Positions 11,024-23,557 are shown, numbered from the stretch's first letter. The stretch: 64,000 bases of DNA from Dioscorea cayenensis subsp. rotundata (GCF_009730915.1 NC_052484.1:558001-622000); one strand, 5' to 3'. Notes: a model not told the origin generated them from the letters alone. Made by a program: numbers and translations.

Positions 11024-13230
11024 TTGATGTGTAAGTTTAACAATGTTGCCTTGTTTTCTTATTGAAATGTTGCCCTGTGTTAAGATTATCAATGCTATGT
11101 AAGAATATCAATGGGGCTAAAATTAAAACATTTGGTGCAAGTTTTGTAGACTAGTGTCATTATGGAGTCTTTTCTTCTCAAATTTGACCTTATTCAATTT
11201 GGTTTTTTCTTTATTTTATTGCTATTTTTTATTTCTTTTATTTGATATAATTGATATTATGTAATTGTACTCAATAATTTTATTGTTTTATTTTTATTAA
11301 AAATTCTAATATAGGGTGTATAATTTTTATGTGCGGTTGTAGTTATAGGAAACGATCACAATCTAGGTGGATATATGTATTTTTCATATTAGTTTATAAA
11401 TAAATTTTGTTGGGTGTAGTCTAATACAGTGGTCCCGTTTATCGAACAATTAATATTCCACGTGAATGAAATGAGTTATATCTCATGATTATTAATATAT
11501 TGGAATTAATAATACAATTTTAATGAATTAAATTTATAATGTTTTAATTATGTTCTATTTTTGGACAATAGTTAATCTAATTATGTCACTTAAACAATAA
11601 AATAAAATAAAATAAAAACAAAAATTTGTTGAATGAAGGTATGCCAGTCCCTAGATGTAACTCTATATCTACCCAAATAAACACGCATTTAGATATTGAC
11701 TATGTTTGTTTGTAATTTAAAAAGATATTTTATTATATACATTAGGACACTTTTTAGGTTCCATTAAGTTGATGCCTTCTTGGAATTTTAATTAAATATT
11801 TAATTAATCATCTACTTCGTCATTAAAGTCTTTGATATAATGATTAATTATGCATGTCAAGACTAGCTTTATTATTTGGACAAATTATTGCCACATTTTA
11901 AAAGTGATATGTTTCTTTTCTTTTCTTTTCTACACTTTAGTTTGTTTTTGATCATCCAATGCCAAATGTCCATGTTTGATGTAATGAATTTGACATTTTA
12001 TGTACCTATTTTTAAATATTATTTTTATTATTTATAGTTGATCAGATTATTTTTTTTTAAAAAAATTACGTAAAATCATCTTTATTAAATGAATGAGTAA
12101 AGAATAAAACCAGATTCACTAAATATGGAACTGAGATATACAAAAATTACAATAAAATAAACCCTCCTAAAATATAAGAGATTGTTAGAAGAGCGCTCTC
12201 AAAATGTTGATCAAATTATAATTAATAAATTCATTTAATGTTGATAGCTAACAAAAGAAGTATATATAGATTTTCATCCATTGAAAGATATATGGTTCAA
12301 AGCAAGACTTGCCAAGTTGGCAATAAGATTCAAACTCAATTTAATTCTCCCTTTGTTATTGTTTAATAAAGTTAAAATAGAAGTCCTCTCATAATTTCTA
12401 CTGATAAACTCTAGAATGCCCCTCTTATTGCTTCCACATTTATGTATTTGATAAATATATATATATATATAAACTAGAATATATATATATATATAAACTA
12501 GAATAAAAACTTGAAAGATTTGTGAGGAGATGATTCTTTTCAAAGATTTATCGATGAATATTAGAAAATAATGCTACATCCTTTTCATATTAGAAAATAA
12601 CTTACTATATGTGATTATTAATCTGCATAATTAAGTAAACAAAATACATGTTAATAAGAATAAATTTCTAAAGAATAATATCTTTGCAAAATTGGATGCA
12701 AAATCCGTAAGTGATGGAGGTAAATTAATTAATTAAAAAAAAAGTATCGTGATACCCTAGTAACAATTAATGCAGGATATCCAAAATAAGACTATGAAGT
12801 GATAAAATTTTGGAATCTAATTTGATCTAGCAGTGTTTAAATACAAATTAACAAGATAAAAAAAAATAATAATTTGTGACATCCTAAAAAAAAAAAATTC
12901 GAGGCAGAGATCACTTGTTTAAAGTGACACACCAGAGTGATAAGATTTTGGGATATGAGATGAAGTTGGTAAAACTATTTTTTTTAATTTATTAAACTTT
13001 TATTATAATTTCTTGTAATATTGTTTGAATTTATTATAATTTTATTATAATTTCTTGTAATATTTCTTAATTAGGTAAGGGGGTTTAAATGTTTGTAATT
13101 TAATAAAACTTAAGGGGCAAAATGGGAAATAAAACAGTATGAGGTCGAAATACGAAACCGTTGTTAATACACCGAGGCATTGTTTTGGCGGTTCTCTTCT
13201 CGTGAAAGAGTTTTCCACTTTGTCTCAATC
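11024..13230. other. AT-rich intergenic DNA upstream of SYT
   Basis: No gene recognised. It contains a twofold (AT)n plus 'aaactagaat' repeat at 12,446-12,505 (only one copy remains at the right-arm equivalent, about 51,165-51,180) and 'taattaattaa' stretches. The last 100-150 bases before 13,230 are less AT-rich and probably hold the SYT promoter. Confidence 0.5.
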
Positions 13231-13271
13231 CTCTCTCTCTCTCTCTCAATCTCTCTCTCTCTCTCTCTCTC
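13231..13271. repeat. (CT)n tract in SYT 5' leader
   Basis: Pyrimidine microsatellite about 95-135 bases upstream of the SYT start codon. Such Y-rich tracts are common in plant core promoters and 5' leaders. The right-arm copy has a different length. Confidence 0.7.
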
Positions 13272-13365
13272 GCTTCGATCCTCGTTGATATCTAAGCGCC
13301 GGCTTTCTTCTTCCTATCTTCTTCTTCTTCTCGTGATTCGATGCGTTGTTGTGGTTTTGGAGCTC

Positions 13366-16300
13366 ATGGGGTTGTTGGGAACTCTATTGGGGATCATTGG
13401 ATTCACCATCGGCGTCCCTCTCGGCCTCTTGCTGGGTTTCTTCATCTTCATCTACTCCAAGCCTTCCAAAGAATCTAAGGTACTGTTTCATCTCATCTCT
13501 CTGTTTTGATTCTTGGGTTTTAATCATTGAAGTGAGGAAATATGTAGTTTTGTTGTGTTTCTTGTTTTGTTAGTGAATTCAGATGTTATTTGATTTGAAA
13601 TTAGTTTTATTTTGGGTTTTGATTGATTGGAAGTGATAAAGTTGTTACCTTTATTAATAATCTTCTTTGTTGCTGTACTTTTAGTCCTGGTTTTAGGTCG
13701 GGGGTTTTTTATTGGAGTTGCTTATTTAAAGTATGCACTAATCTATGTGCCATTTTTGAGGAGATTTCTCTTTTTTGATAAGCATTTTATTTTTGTTTAT
13801 ATGACACTGTGTGCTATTATTGTTCATGACTGTATTGTGCAGAGATGCTATCTTTTCTACTTCTTGGAAGGTTGTTGAATTTAGAGGGTATTTGATTGGA
13901 GATGAACTTAATTTTTTGCTTGTTGTTTGATAGGAAGTGATAAAGTTGCCGGCTTTATTCATCTTCGTTGTTTTTGTACTTTCGTTTCTGATTTTAGGTC
14001 TCGAGATGTGAAGATTTAATTGGAGATTCTTATTTACAGTCTGTGATGATCTTTATGCCATTTGGAGGGATATTTCTCTTTTGTAATGAGCATTCTGTTT
14101 TTGTTCTTATGGCATTCCTTTTCATTTTAATGAGCATTTTGTTTTTGCCAGAGGAGAAGTAGCTGTTTTAGATGCATTTTATTTTTTTTCATGCTTCTAT
14201 TTTGGTTTAGTCACTGTATTTCCTAAAAATATTACTTCGCTTTTTGGTTTTTGGTTTTTGTTTAGAGTTGAAGAGATTACGCTTCTTATGAATCTCATGC
14301 GTTTGTTCTGTTGAATTTGATTCTTAAATTCTTTGTCAGAAGCACATGGTCTTGTTTTCAGGTTGCTTGCTAGCTCAGTTAGATCCAATGCGTTGTTTGT
14401 ATTGAATTGCACACTTTCTCACGCTTGTTGATTTTGTTTAATGTCTGTATTTTTTAAAGATGTGCTTTATGCTGGTTATGGATCTCATTGTGCTTCTTTT
14501 GTTGAATTTGATTCACAAATGTTTTGATGACAGGAGCCAAGTATTAGACCAATTCATGAGTTTGATTCAAAGGAGCTGCATGCTCTACTTCCTGATATCC
14601 CATTCTGGATCAAGAATCCTGATTATGATAGGGTGAGTTGTTTCCCATTACTGTTATTCTTTCAAATTTATACTGGCCTGCCATTTTTTTTAATTTTGTA
14701 CCGTACAACATGATCTTATTGTAAATGGAAACTTCAATTGAATTTGATATTCTCTATAATTTTATTTTCTCATAAGATCATGGTGCCCATTATCTTAATC
14801 TCATGAAATATATAGATTAATGCTATGAATCTTGGGCCAGTTTTAGGTTGTTTTGTATGAAGATTATGGTGTCGATCTTATCTGATTAGAGCTTTATTCC
14901 ATTCTTATGGTTCTCATTAAAAAGTTGAATTATATTTTATTTGTTGAACTCACTGCTGTCAATTCTTTTCATTTGAGTACCAAAACTGTAATTGATTTTT
15001 ACTCTGTGGCATTTGTGATTCTGAGCTTCTTCTTTCGTTTGTGTTTGTGTTTGTTTTCAGGTTGATTGGATGAATAAATTTGTTTCTGATATGTGGCCTT
15101 ACCTGGATAAGGTCCTTCAAATCCCAAACATTCCATTTTCTCGAGTTTTTTCAAGAATCTTGTTTTTTTTTTACTGAATTTGATTGGAATCACATAGGCA
15201 ATCTGTAACACAATCAGGAACACAACAAAGCCAATATTTGATCAATACATTGGGAAGTTCTGTATAGAATCTATTGAATTTGAGCACTTGACTCTTGGGA
15301 CTCTTCCACCGATCTTTCATGGTGCGCGCTCGATTTATTCAGTGATTGATTGATTTATAAAAATATAAAACCTGATCACTTGTTTCTTTCGTGTTACCAG
15401 GTGTAAAAGTTTATGAAACTCAAGAGAGAGAACTTGTTATGGAGCCTGCAATCCGATGGGCGGGTAACCCAAATATTATCATATCTCTAAAGTTGCTATC
15501 CCTGAAACTTTCAATTCAGGTATTATATATTCCATACATTACTCAATATATTCATATTTTGTTTTAACAATTCCCTGCTCTTCAGCTTGTAGATTTTCAG
15601 ATGTTTCTATTGCCCCGAGTTACTCTAAAACCGCTCGTGCCAAGTTTTCCATGCTTTGCAAATTTGAAAGTGTCGTTAACGGAGAAGGTTGGAATTTTAT
15701 CATTGAAAGATCTTTTCAAGTTTGTTCATCCACATTATCCTGATCGGTTTGGTGATATCGCTGCAGCCGCATGTTGACTTCGGGCTTATATTTTTTGGAG
15801 CAGATATCATGGCTATTCCTGGTTTGTATCGCTTTGTTCAGGTTAGATGAAGTGTAGCTAAGAATTTTAATTGGCAAAACAAGCACAAGTATTTTATCAG
15901 CTAGAACACAGTTAATGGTAAATTTTATACATTGATTTCTACACGAATGGTCTTTGGTGACCAACAAACATGAACTTATGAAATGTAGAAAATGTCGAGC
16001 TTATTGATTCTTCTGTTCTCAAATTGTTGTTAGTTTATTGAGGTCTTTTTATTAATGATCTTTCCATCACATTACAGGAAACAATCAAAGAACAAGTAGC
16101 AAACCTGTACCATTGGCCCAATACTCTCGAAATACCCATCTTAGATAGTTCCAGGTAATCTTTCTGTTTGTATATTGGCTTCTCATTGTTTGTAACATTT
16201 TGAAAAGTAGCCTCTGAATCATCTGTATCTCTTGATGCAGAGCAACAAAGAAGCCAGTTGGTATATTACATGTGAAGATTGTTCGGGCATCTAATCTACG

Positions 16301-17370
16301 TAAGATGGATATCCTCGGTAAATCAGACCCTTATGTTAAGCTCAGCTTGACTGGAGAAAGACTACCTACAAAGAAAACTTCGATTAAGATGAGCAATTTG
16401 AATCCTGAATGGAATGAAAGCTTCAGACTTATTGTGAAAGATCCTGAAACTCAAGTTCTTGAGCTTCATGTTTTTGATTGGGAAAAGGTCTGAGTAGTTA
16501 TTTTCTTTCAACTTACTTAAAAAACAAGGATGGTTTGTTTCATCGATGCTCTGCTGATTTAATGAAACAACAGGTCAAGGCACATGATAAGTTGGGAATG
16601 CAAACTGTGCCACTTAGTTTGCTTACTCCTTACGAGACAAAGGAATTAACTCTTGATCTTTTGAAGAACATGAATCCAAATGATCCTCATAATAAAAGAA
16701 ACCGAGGAAAGATTGTGTTGGAGCTGACATTCAATCCTTTCAAAGAAGAACATGACAGGTTCAGTGGATTTACCGTCGAAGGGAAGAACAGCATCATTCG
16801 AAGGTCATCCACTAATTTATCATCAAATGGTGGAGTTTTATCAGTCACCATTGAAAATGCAGAAGATGTTGAAGGGAAGCATCACAGCAATCCTTATGCA
16901 TTGCTTCTTTTCAGAGGAGAATATAAGAAAACAAAGGTATGGTTCATATACTAAAACAACAGATACAAAAATATTTTTAACTACATTGATTTCATCGGCA
17001 TTGTGCATATTTTTATTTCAAGGTTATTAAGAAAAGCCGAGACCCGAGATGGAATGAGGCATTCCAGTTTATGCTAGAAGAGGAGCCAATTGATGAGAAA
17101 ATTCACATTGAAGTTATGAGCAAAAGAAAAGGATTTAATTTCTATCCAAAGGTTTTATATCGAGAACCGAATCTTTTCCGGCTTGAATACTGAATCAAAT
17201 ATTGTCATTTTTTTAACTCTTTCTTGTTGTGTATACTGCAGGAATCACTGGGACATGTAGAAATTAATCTCACTGATGTTGTGAACAATGGTCGAATAAA
17301 CGAACGATACCATTTAATAAACTCGAGGAATGGAGTGATACATGTAGAAATCAGATGGAGCACTGTTTGA
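13366..17370 (+). CDS. SYT3: Plant synaptotagmin (SYT2/SYT3 type), intact left copy
   Basis: ER-anchored tether of ER-plasma membrane contact sites with lipid-binding SMP and C2 domains. Exons: 13366-13479, 14534-14632, 15061-15111, 15198-15321, 15401-15519, 15586-15687, 15767-15841, 16078-16154, 16241-16487, 16574-16936, 17023-17151, 17242-17370. All junctions are GT..AG and the frame stays open, giving 542 residues, the usual length (about 540). Residues 2-30 form a hydrophobic hairpin/anchor, about 67-250 the SMP domain (IPFWIKNPDYDRVDWMN at its start), about 261-355 C2A, and about 422-530 C2B. C2A has KMDILGKSDPYVKL and VFDWEKVKAHDKLG, keeping acidic calcium-site residues; C2B has AEDVEGKHHSNPY and fewer acidic ligands. 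The C2 wording resembles SYT2/SYT3 more than SYT1. An upstream ATG at 13341 is out of frame with the domain. Confidence 0.93.
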
Positions 17371-17450
17371 CAGAAGCAGTAAAAACATTGATGTAAATTG
17401 ATTTTGTTGACAGTTATATTTTTACATAATTCAAATCATCAAACAAAGAG

Positions 17451-17462
17451 TTCAGACAAAAA
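17451..17462. repeat. LINE target-site duplication, 5' copy
   Basis: 'ttcagacaaaaa', repeated exactly at 18612-18623 after the poly(A) tail. The right arm has it once (about 46,262-46,273, reverse strand). Confidence 0.92.
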
Positions 17463-18611
17463 CTATGGCTCTTCAAGGTCCAATTTGTGGCCTAATCAGG
17501 CAGGTAGGATTTCCTTCTTTCGGAAAGGAGTCTTGTCCTGCTTGCCGGCTCTTAGAAACTGCTTCACCCACAAAGTTGTTACAGGCAAGGATACTCTTTT
17601 TTGGAAAGATGGTTGGCTTGAGGGCTGTGCTCCAATGAATTTGTGGCCGGAGAAGTTCAGGGCCAGCCATTATCCTAACGGTACGGTTCATGAGCTTCTC
17701 CATCTGTTAAACGAGCACCCTTTTACTGATTATGAATTGATCAGCCAGATTCGCGTGAGATTGCGGACTGCTGATAGTAGGTTAGTGGATAAAAAACGGT
17801 GGAGATGTAACGGGAACGGGTTGTTCTCGGTGAAGTCTTTCTATAATTTCTTAATCGACGGGGGGCTCCGTTGCCTGATGCCACGGTTCTTTTGGCGTGG
17901 GGATTGTCCTAAAAAAATCAACTTTTTCAACTGGCTTGTGTGGAAAAACCAAATTCTGACTTTGGATAATCTGGCGAGAAGGAGGTGTAACAGGTTTCCT
18001 ACTGAACCTGACACCTGTGTCTTATGCCATGCTGGTACTGAGTCGATTGACCACTTGTTCATCCACTGTCCTTTTGCAAATCATGCATGGGATTACTTTG
18101 CTACTATTCTGCGGCTACCCAGTTTACCGTATTTAATTGAGGATCTTTGGGGTCGGTGGTGGATGTGTTTGCATTATGATAGAAGGCCTTTCAGAGACTT
18201 AGTAGCGAAAGCTTTAATTTGGAATATCTGGCTTACTAGGAATGATTGTATTTTTAATGGCAGTGTTTTGCCTGCTCACTATCTCATTGTGAAAATTGAT
18301 CGTGTTCTTGTATCTTGGTGCTCTTCTTTTGCAGAGGGTGCTAGAGCGAAGATGGAGGATGACATCAGCACTGTTAAAAGAAGTCTGGAGTTTCTTGGAC
18401 CGCGTGCTTAGGATATTGGTGAGACTCGGACCTTTGAGGAGGCGCACATTCCAGACTCTGGCTAGTTACTGAGTGTTAGTGTTCTAGTGGGCTTCTGCCC
18501 GTTTTGTTGTTCTTCTTTTGTTGTACTGTTCTACATCTAGTGGTTGATATCTTTTGTATATTCTTTTGCTTTAATATGAAGTGGTTTATCCACATTTATT
18601 AAAAAAAAAAA
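17463..18611 (+). mobile_element. 5'-truncated LINE (L1-like) insertion, left arm only
   Basis: 1.15-kb non-LTR retrotransposon 3' end: open frame, short 3' UTR, poly(A) tail at about 18,600-18,611, and a perfect 12-base target duplication on both sides. The insertion lies about 80 bases after the SYT stop codon, in its 3' flank. The right arm shows the uninterrupted empty site, so insertion came after the arms separated. Confidence 0.92.
17464..18411 (+). CDS. LINE ORF2 C-terminal fragment with zf-RVT domain
   Basis: Open frame of 315 codons from the truncation point to a TAG at 18,409, without internal stops. The reading frame happens to continue upstream into host DNA, but those residues are not part of the element. 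It matches the C-terminal third of plant L1-type ORF2: TLFWKDGWLEG, LFSVKSFYNFL, then the reverse-transcriptase zinc-binding region with CVLCHAGTESIDHLFIHC (C-x2-C ... H-x4-C pattern) and AHYLIVKIDRVLVSW near the end. No reverse transcriptase or endonuclease part is present. Dead on arrival by 5' truncation, but the intact frame suggests a recent insertion. Confidence 0.88.
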   Translation, partial: YGSSRSNLWPNQAGRISFFRKGVLSCLPALRNCFTHKVVTGKDTLFWKDGWLEGCAPMNLWPEKFRASHYPNGTVHELLHLLNEHPFTDYELISQIRVRLRTADSRLVDKKRWRCNGNGLFSVKSFYNFLIDGGLRCLMPRFFWRGDCPKKINFFNWLVWKNQILTLDNLARRRCNRFPTEPDTCVLCHAGTESIDHLFIHCPFANHAWDYFATILRLPSLPYLIEDLWGRWWMCLHYDRRPFRDLVAKALIWNIWLTRNDCIFNGSVLPAHYLIVKIDRVLVSWCSSFAEGARAKMEDDISTVKRSLEFLGPRA

Positions 18612-18623
18612 TTCAGACAAAAA
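18612..18623. repeat. LINE target-site duplication, 3' copy
   Basis: 'ttcagacaaaaa' immediately after the poly(A) run; identical to 17451-17462. Confidence 0.92.
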
Positions 18624-19399
18624 GTTTTAGACATATCTTTTATGTGTTTTGTTTACAAAGCAATGAAAGTTGTTAGAATTGTATGCAGAGACATGAAAGC
18701 ATGTGAATGATGCCCTCTTTTAATGAGAACCTCAATAATGCTCATTATAAAGACTTCTTTTAAAAGATTAAAGCATCTCTTTTTTTTTTTTAAAACGAAA
18801 AGTTATGTTCTTTTTATCTTAGAGCACATATGCTTAGCAATTTGATAGCTATCATTATCCCTGGCATATACCTCTCTTAAATCTTTCTAATTTGGCCCAA
18901 AAAAAAAGTTGTGTATATATATATAAGTCTAAAATATTGAACTTATATTATATTTTGTTTTTCCTTTATTCATTTCTTACTTTTTTTTATTAATTTCAAA
19001 GAGTTATGTATAATTATGAAAAATTAGAAGAGGTACTCTAAAATCATAAAATTTAATGGAGGTGCATGTGTATATATATATATATATATTGAATTATATA
19101 TATATATATATATATGGAATAATAAGAAGAAGAATAATGTAAACTAATAATTGTTGCTAGAGAATCATGTTAGAGAGAAAGAAACTACAAAGGGTCTTTC
19201 AATGCAAGGCTCCAATACTTTCATGATATAAGCAACATAAAAGTCTCATGTAGGCTTTTCTAAAGATAAAACTTTAGTGATATTGTGAATATAAAAAGTA
19301 GATAAAAAAAGTGATAACAATATAATATATAGAGTGCATGATCCACGAATGGTGGAGGTAGATTGTCATAAGAAAGAAAATAAAAAATAATAATAATAG

Positions 19400-19738
19400 G
19401 TTGTAAATCCGTTTCTAAATTTTGGAAGGAGAATTATTTTGTTGTGAATTTGTTGTTAAATTCTGAAATAAGCTAGTAATGAAATAAATTCTATTGCAGA
19501 ATTTAATAATGATTTTGAAATTAAATAATTTCCACTATAATTTTAAAATTTGGAAACAAAATTTATTCCGTTATAAATCCATTGCTAATATATGAACTAG
19601 ATTGCTATTTCATTTGTAATAAATTAGCAGTTCTTTTTAGAAACAGAAAAACTCCATTCTAATCTGTTGCTAAATTGAATTAGCAACCAATTAAAAATGA
19701 AAAATATTTTTTGTAAACTGTAGTTTTTTTTTTGCAGT
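19400..19738. mobile_element. Possible CACTA-type MITE
   Basis: The right end reads, on the minus strand, 'cactgcaaaaaaaaaacta', close to the CACTA terminus of plant elements. The body repeats phrases such as 'aaatccgtttctaaatttt' and 'ttgttgctaaatt', in both orientations, as CACTA subterminal regions do. The partner terminus was not located. Confidence 0.4.
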
Positions 19739-19909
19739 GCTAGTGACACTTCAGAAATAATAGTACATAAGATCATCTATCCTCATTAAAAATGACTTTA
19801 ATCAGGTCAAGTATTGATTCTCATTTTCCTGGAATCACGGTAAGAAAACCAAGAAATTCAATGCTCTACTTTGTGATCAATCATAACTATATATTATTAA
19901 TATATATTA

Positions 19910-19926
<17 letters not shown>

Positions 19927-19969
<43 letters not shown>
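19927..19969. repeat. (GA)n microsatellite
   Basis: About 21 GA units following an (AT)n run. Confidence 0.9.
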
Positions 19970-19970
<1 letters not shown>

Positions 19971-20564
19971 TGAGATGTGAACATTTAATTAATAAGAGTG
20001 CTCTTTAATCACAAGATGAGGATGAATATTTGACAAGATAATTATTACTTAATTTCATATATTTTCAACTCAATGCTTTCAATTGAATATCAAGTGCATT
20101 GAATTGTATGTCATTCAAACCAAACCACGAGCTTATGATCAAATTAAGGAACATGTTTTGGATAATATAAAGTGGGACACAATGCTTCTCCATTCCAAAA
20201 GATGAGGTCATTAATTGGATTAGGAACATAGATCAAATGAAATTAAGTATGACATTGATTGCAATGGCATCCTTATCTAAAGATATTTACTGAATTATTA
20301 TTTAGGAAATAAATAAAATGCAATAATAAAAATTAAATGATTGAATTTTCTTTCTTATTTAATTTATTGGTTTTTTTGCATGATGTTATAAATGAAAAAT
20401 GAAGTAATATATAGCAAAACAATTTAATGACTAATAAATTACTTGTAGCTTCTTTGACTTCACAATTTGTAAATTATTATTATATATTTTTATATATGCT
20501 ATATTACTACTTTCGCTTTTTCGCTTTCGGCTTTACATTAATTTTTATCGAAGAAGTTATGCAA

Positions 20565-21180
20565 CATGACTGCCTACAACTAATTCTAACCTAATCACCA
20601 CCCTAATTAATATCACTTTAAACATAGCAATAAATGAAAATAAAGTGAAAATAGAGAGAATATGTATAATCCAAGTTATCTTCTAATATTAAATAACTAC
20701 GTATATTTTTTTTCTATTTTATAATTTATTGATATATATAAATCAGGAAAATAACTACGTAACCAAATTATTATCCTAATTAATGAAACTTTAATCACAA
20801 AAAGAATAATTGAAAATGAAGTGAAACCTAAATGTTGTACGACATTAAATTGCATTATTATCATTTTATTTATTATGTCTTATAAATTATTAATTTTTGA
20901 AAAAAAAAATCTAAAACAAAGCTACCTAACCTAATTACAAATTTTCAACCATAATTATTGACACCTTAAACACAATAAATAATAAATAAATAATAAAAAG
21001 AAGTGGAGAGAATTAACAAGTAGAACCTAATTAAGTTGTTAAATAGTGTTAAATTACATTTTTATGGTCTATCACTTTTTTTTTGTTTTTATAAATTATT
21101 AATACATAGAAGAAAAAAAATTTCTTTAACACAAATACCTAACCCTAACCTAATTACTAACCTAGAAATAAATGGAAGTA
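20565..21180. repeat. Degenerate tandem repeat, about four units
   Basis: Units near 20,575, 20,750, 20,920 and 21,130 share 'ctacctaacctaattac'-like openings, then 'aataaatgaaaataaagtgaa'-like middles and 'tataaattattaat' ends. Spacing is 165-215 bases. Highly diverged and AT-rich; no coding content. Confidence 0.5.
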
Positions 21181-21807
21181 AAGGACAACCATATGAGGTT
21201 GGAAGCTAGGTTTTCATAACCACAAGATAAAAAGATAAAAATATCATCCTCCACCCACTCTTTGTTTCATTATTTTCATGTAGTCTCCATGAAAGATAAG
21301 TGTGACATTGCCCACCTCCATTAATATACTCCTCAAGAACAAACAACAACATGATGAAGATGACCAACTTTTATTTTTTTCACTTTCAAACTTAACTTTT
21401 GATTTTTATTTGTGGACATCTTGTGGTGTTGTGGTGCTAAACAACCATCTTTTGAATCCTTTTTCATTTTTCATGTCTTTGTCTCAAGGCCAATTGCTTT
21501 TTCATGCCAAATAAGTGTTTGACCATAACATTAAGGGATTCCATTCCAATGATTCCATATATAGTTGTAGTTATTGGAATTTATATTAAGTCAAAGAGTT
21601 AGATAGCAAGCTACTTGTCAATATTCATGACCAAACAATCAAATCAAGTTGCTTTATATATAGACCACATGTTTTTATTTATTCATTTTTTTTTATTTTT
21701 GAATCACGTGACTTGTGTGTGTGCGCATGGTTCATCTTTGTTTCAAGTTTCAACTATTATATGGTCTATATTTGCCTCGAACTAATTATATAATCTTGGT
21801 TAAAATA

Positions 21808-22093
21808 TCAAAATGATTTTTTTATTTTGGTTTTCCGTCTTTTTAATCCTTTAAATATAAAATCCGCTCTTTTGATCCTCGTATTTACACATTTCCATCC
21901 TCAAGCTGATGGATCCACTATTTTTGTCCTTTTATTTGTATATTTTCGTCTTTTTTGGTCCCTCCAGTTAACGGATCCACTATTTTAGTCTCTCCAGCTG
22001 ATGAATTGGAGGGACAAAAAAAGATGAAAATGTGCAAAGATAGATTTTATATTAAAGGGACTAAAAGGGCGAAAAACACAAAATAGAGGTATC
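21808..22093. mobile_element. MITE with long terminal inverted repeats
   Basis: The first about 50 bases ('tattttggttttccgtcttt ...') pair imperfectly with the last about 50 read in reverse ('tattttgtgtttttcgccct ...'). The interior also has inverted 'ggatccactattt' and 'ggagggacaaaaaa' phrases. About 285 bases, no coding sequence. Family not identified. Confidence 0.6.
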
Positions 22094-23100
22094 ATCTTAA
22101 TAGTTAATTTGACCTATAATCTTTAATCATCTACTTTGATCAACTTTTTCTTCTAAGGTTTAATTGAAACTCTTGAACTTGGTTTGATCGAGTATATATA
22201 TATATTGATAAATTGACAAGCTCTATCAAGGCGTGCACAAATGAAGAGTTAGTATTTTAAATTCTTAACCCACCTATACTTTCATCCTACATAAGTTGAA
22301 ATTCGAACATGCTTCCTCGATAAAGACACAAATACTCTACATAAAAAGAACCTAGTGCCAGTAAACTTGACGATCAAGTATATTCATGTATAGAATACAC
22401 GCATGTATATATATACCACTAAAGATTTTATTTGACTATTGACCAACTATGGAAGAAAGAATGAAATTTTTTTTCTTTTGTGTTTGTTTTTGTTTTTGTG
22501 TTTGCTTCCTCATTGCATTATCAAAATGTGTTTACTTTGTAGTCATCTAATAAAATCTCCATTCAATGTATTGGAGGTTATTCAAGTCATTATGCAATTC
22601 TCTTTACTTTTTATATTCATTCAATATTATATTTATACATTCATTCATCTCTATATAACTTCCATTTGAAGATAAAGGCAAACTCTAATAAACTAAAACT
22701 CATAGTCAAATAATTTTGATTAATTAGGTCTTTGAATATATCTATATATACATTTTTGCTGATTTGAGGGTAAAATGGTAATTTTAGTCTTGAGCACGTA
22801 GTTTGACAAGCAATCTCAATTAAAAGGCGGCGCCGCTTTCCAGCTCAGATACTACGTGCGTGATCAAGCAAATCAACGGCTACGATTATGTCGACGACCA
22901 ACTCCACCAACTTCTCTGTTTTGGCTATATTTGGAAAAGTAAACTTTGACTTTGTTGACCAAATTTGACACGTGGCCATTTGTTAGTGGACATTTACGCT
23001 TTGTAGACTTGTAGTTTTAGTAGTATTTTATCATATTAATCCCTACACATTCTCTATATTCTAGAAACCAATTTAACCTTATTTTAAAGGGTTGTTGATG

Positions 23101-23557
23101 AAACTTCCACTAACCCAAAAAACTCATAACTCAGCAACACAGCCTCATTTAGCTAAGATCGACATAGAAAATTTTTATTATTTTGATTTTTTAAAAAATT
23201 TTCAACAGTAAAGTGGTGATAACGGGTCTCTAATGTGAGTTCGAGCTTATTATTTGAGCTCCGTGTCCCTAAGTGAGGATATAGGTTGGATGTTCACATT
23301 TTCGGGGTAGAATTTTGATATGATGGATTCGGTTCTTTGATAATTACCACGGGATTAAGACGTGGCTCATTCTTAACTATATGTATATAAATTTTATTAT
23401 TTTTTATTATATAATATAGGAATAGATTAGTAAATCGAAGCAATCTAACAGGTGATATCGAACCACATCTCAATTTTATAGTAACTATCACGGAATCAGT
23501 TATGTGATCATTTCTCTTGTGAGTGAATGCATGTCACTGAAAAAAAACTTCCACTAA
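23101..23557 (+). mobile_element. SINE-like retroposon with 13-base target duplication
   Basis: 'aaacttccactaa' at 23101-23113 recurs at 23545-23557. The second copy is directly preceded by a run of A's. The 431-base body has a weak B-box-like 'gtgagttcgagctt' at about 23,237 but no convincing A box. Direct repeat plus poly(A) supports a retroposed insert; the class is inferred. Confidence 0.5.

Larger units (their letters stand above)
1..19057 (+). repeat. Left arm of large inverted duplication
   Basis: The left arm matches the reverse complement of 45838-63597 nearly end to end: base 1 pairs with about 63,597 and base 19,057 with about 45,840. Subtracting the 1.16-kb LINE found only here, both arms are about 17.8-17.9 kb. 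Identity judged by eye is high, with frequent SNPs and short indels. The arm includes two ssSPT genes, an hAT element, a Harbinger transposase and SYT. The match continues to the window edge, so the outer end is unknown. It could be a true segmental inverted duplication or an assembly join of two haplotypes. Confidence 0.95.
19058..23100. other. AT-rich spacer without genes
   Basis: Begins where arm identity ends. It holds (TA)n at about 19,070-19,115, (GA)n at 19,927-19,969, a CACTA-like terminus near 19,738, four degenerate repeats at about 20,565-21,180, a MITE-like inverted repeat at 21,808-22,093 and short open stretches with no recognisable product. I see no supportable gene. Confidence 0.5.

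Noticed and set aside
13341-13573. ORF from the first ATG in the SYT leader
   Set aside because: Out of frame with the SYT anchor and SMP exons; the ATG at 13366 gives the expected N-terminus and length.
17398-17463. LINE ORF starting at ATG 17398
   Set aside because: These codons lie upstream of the target duplication in host DNA; the frame is open there by chance.
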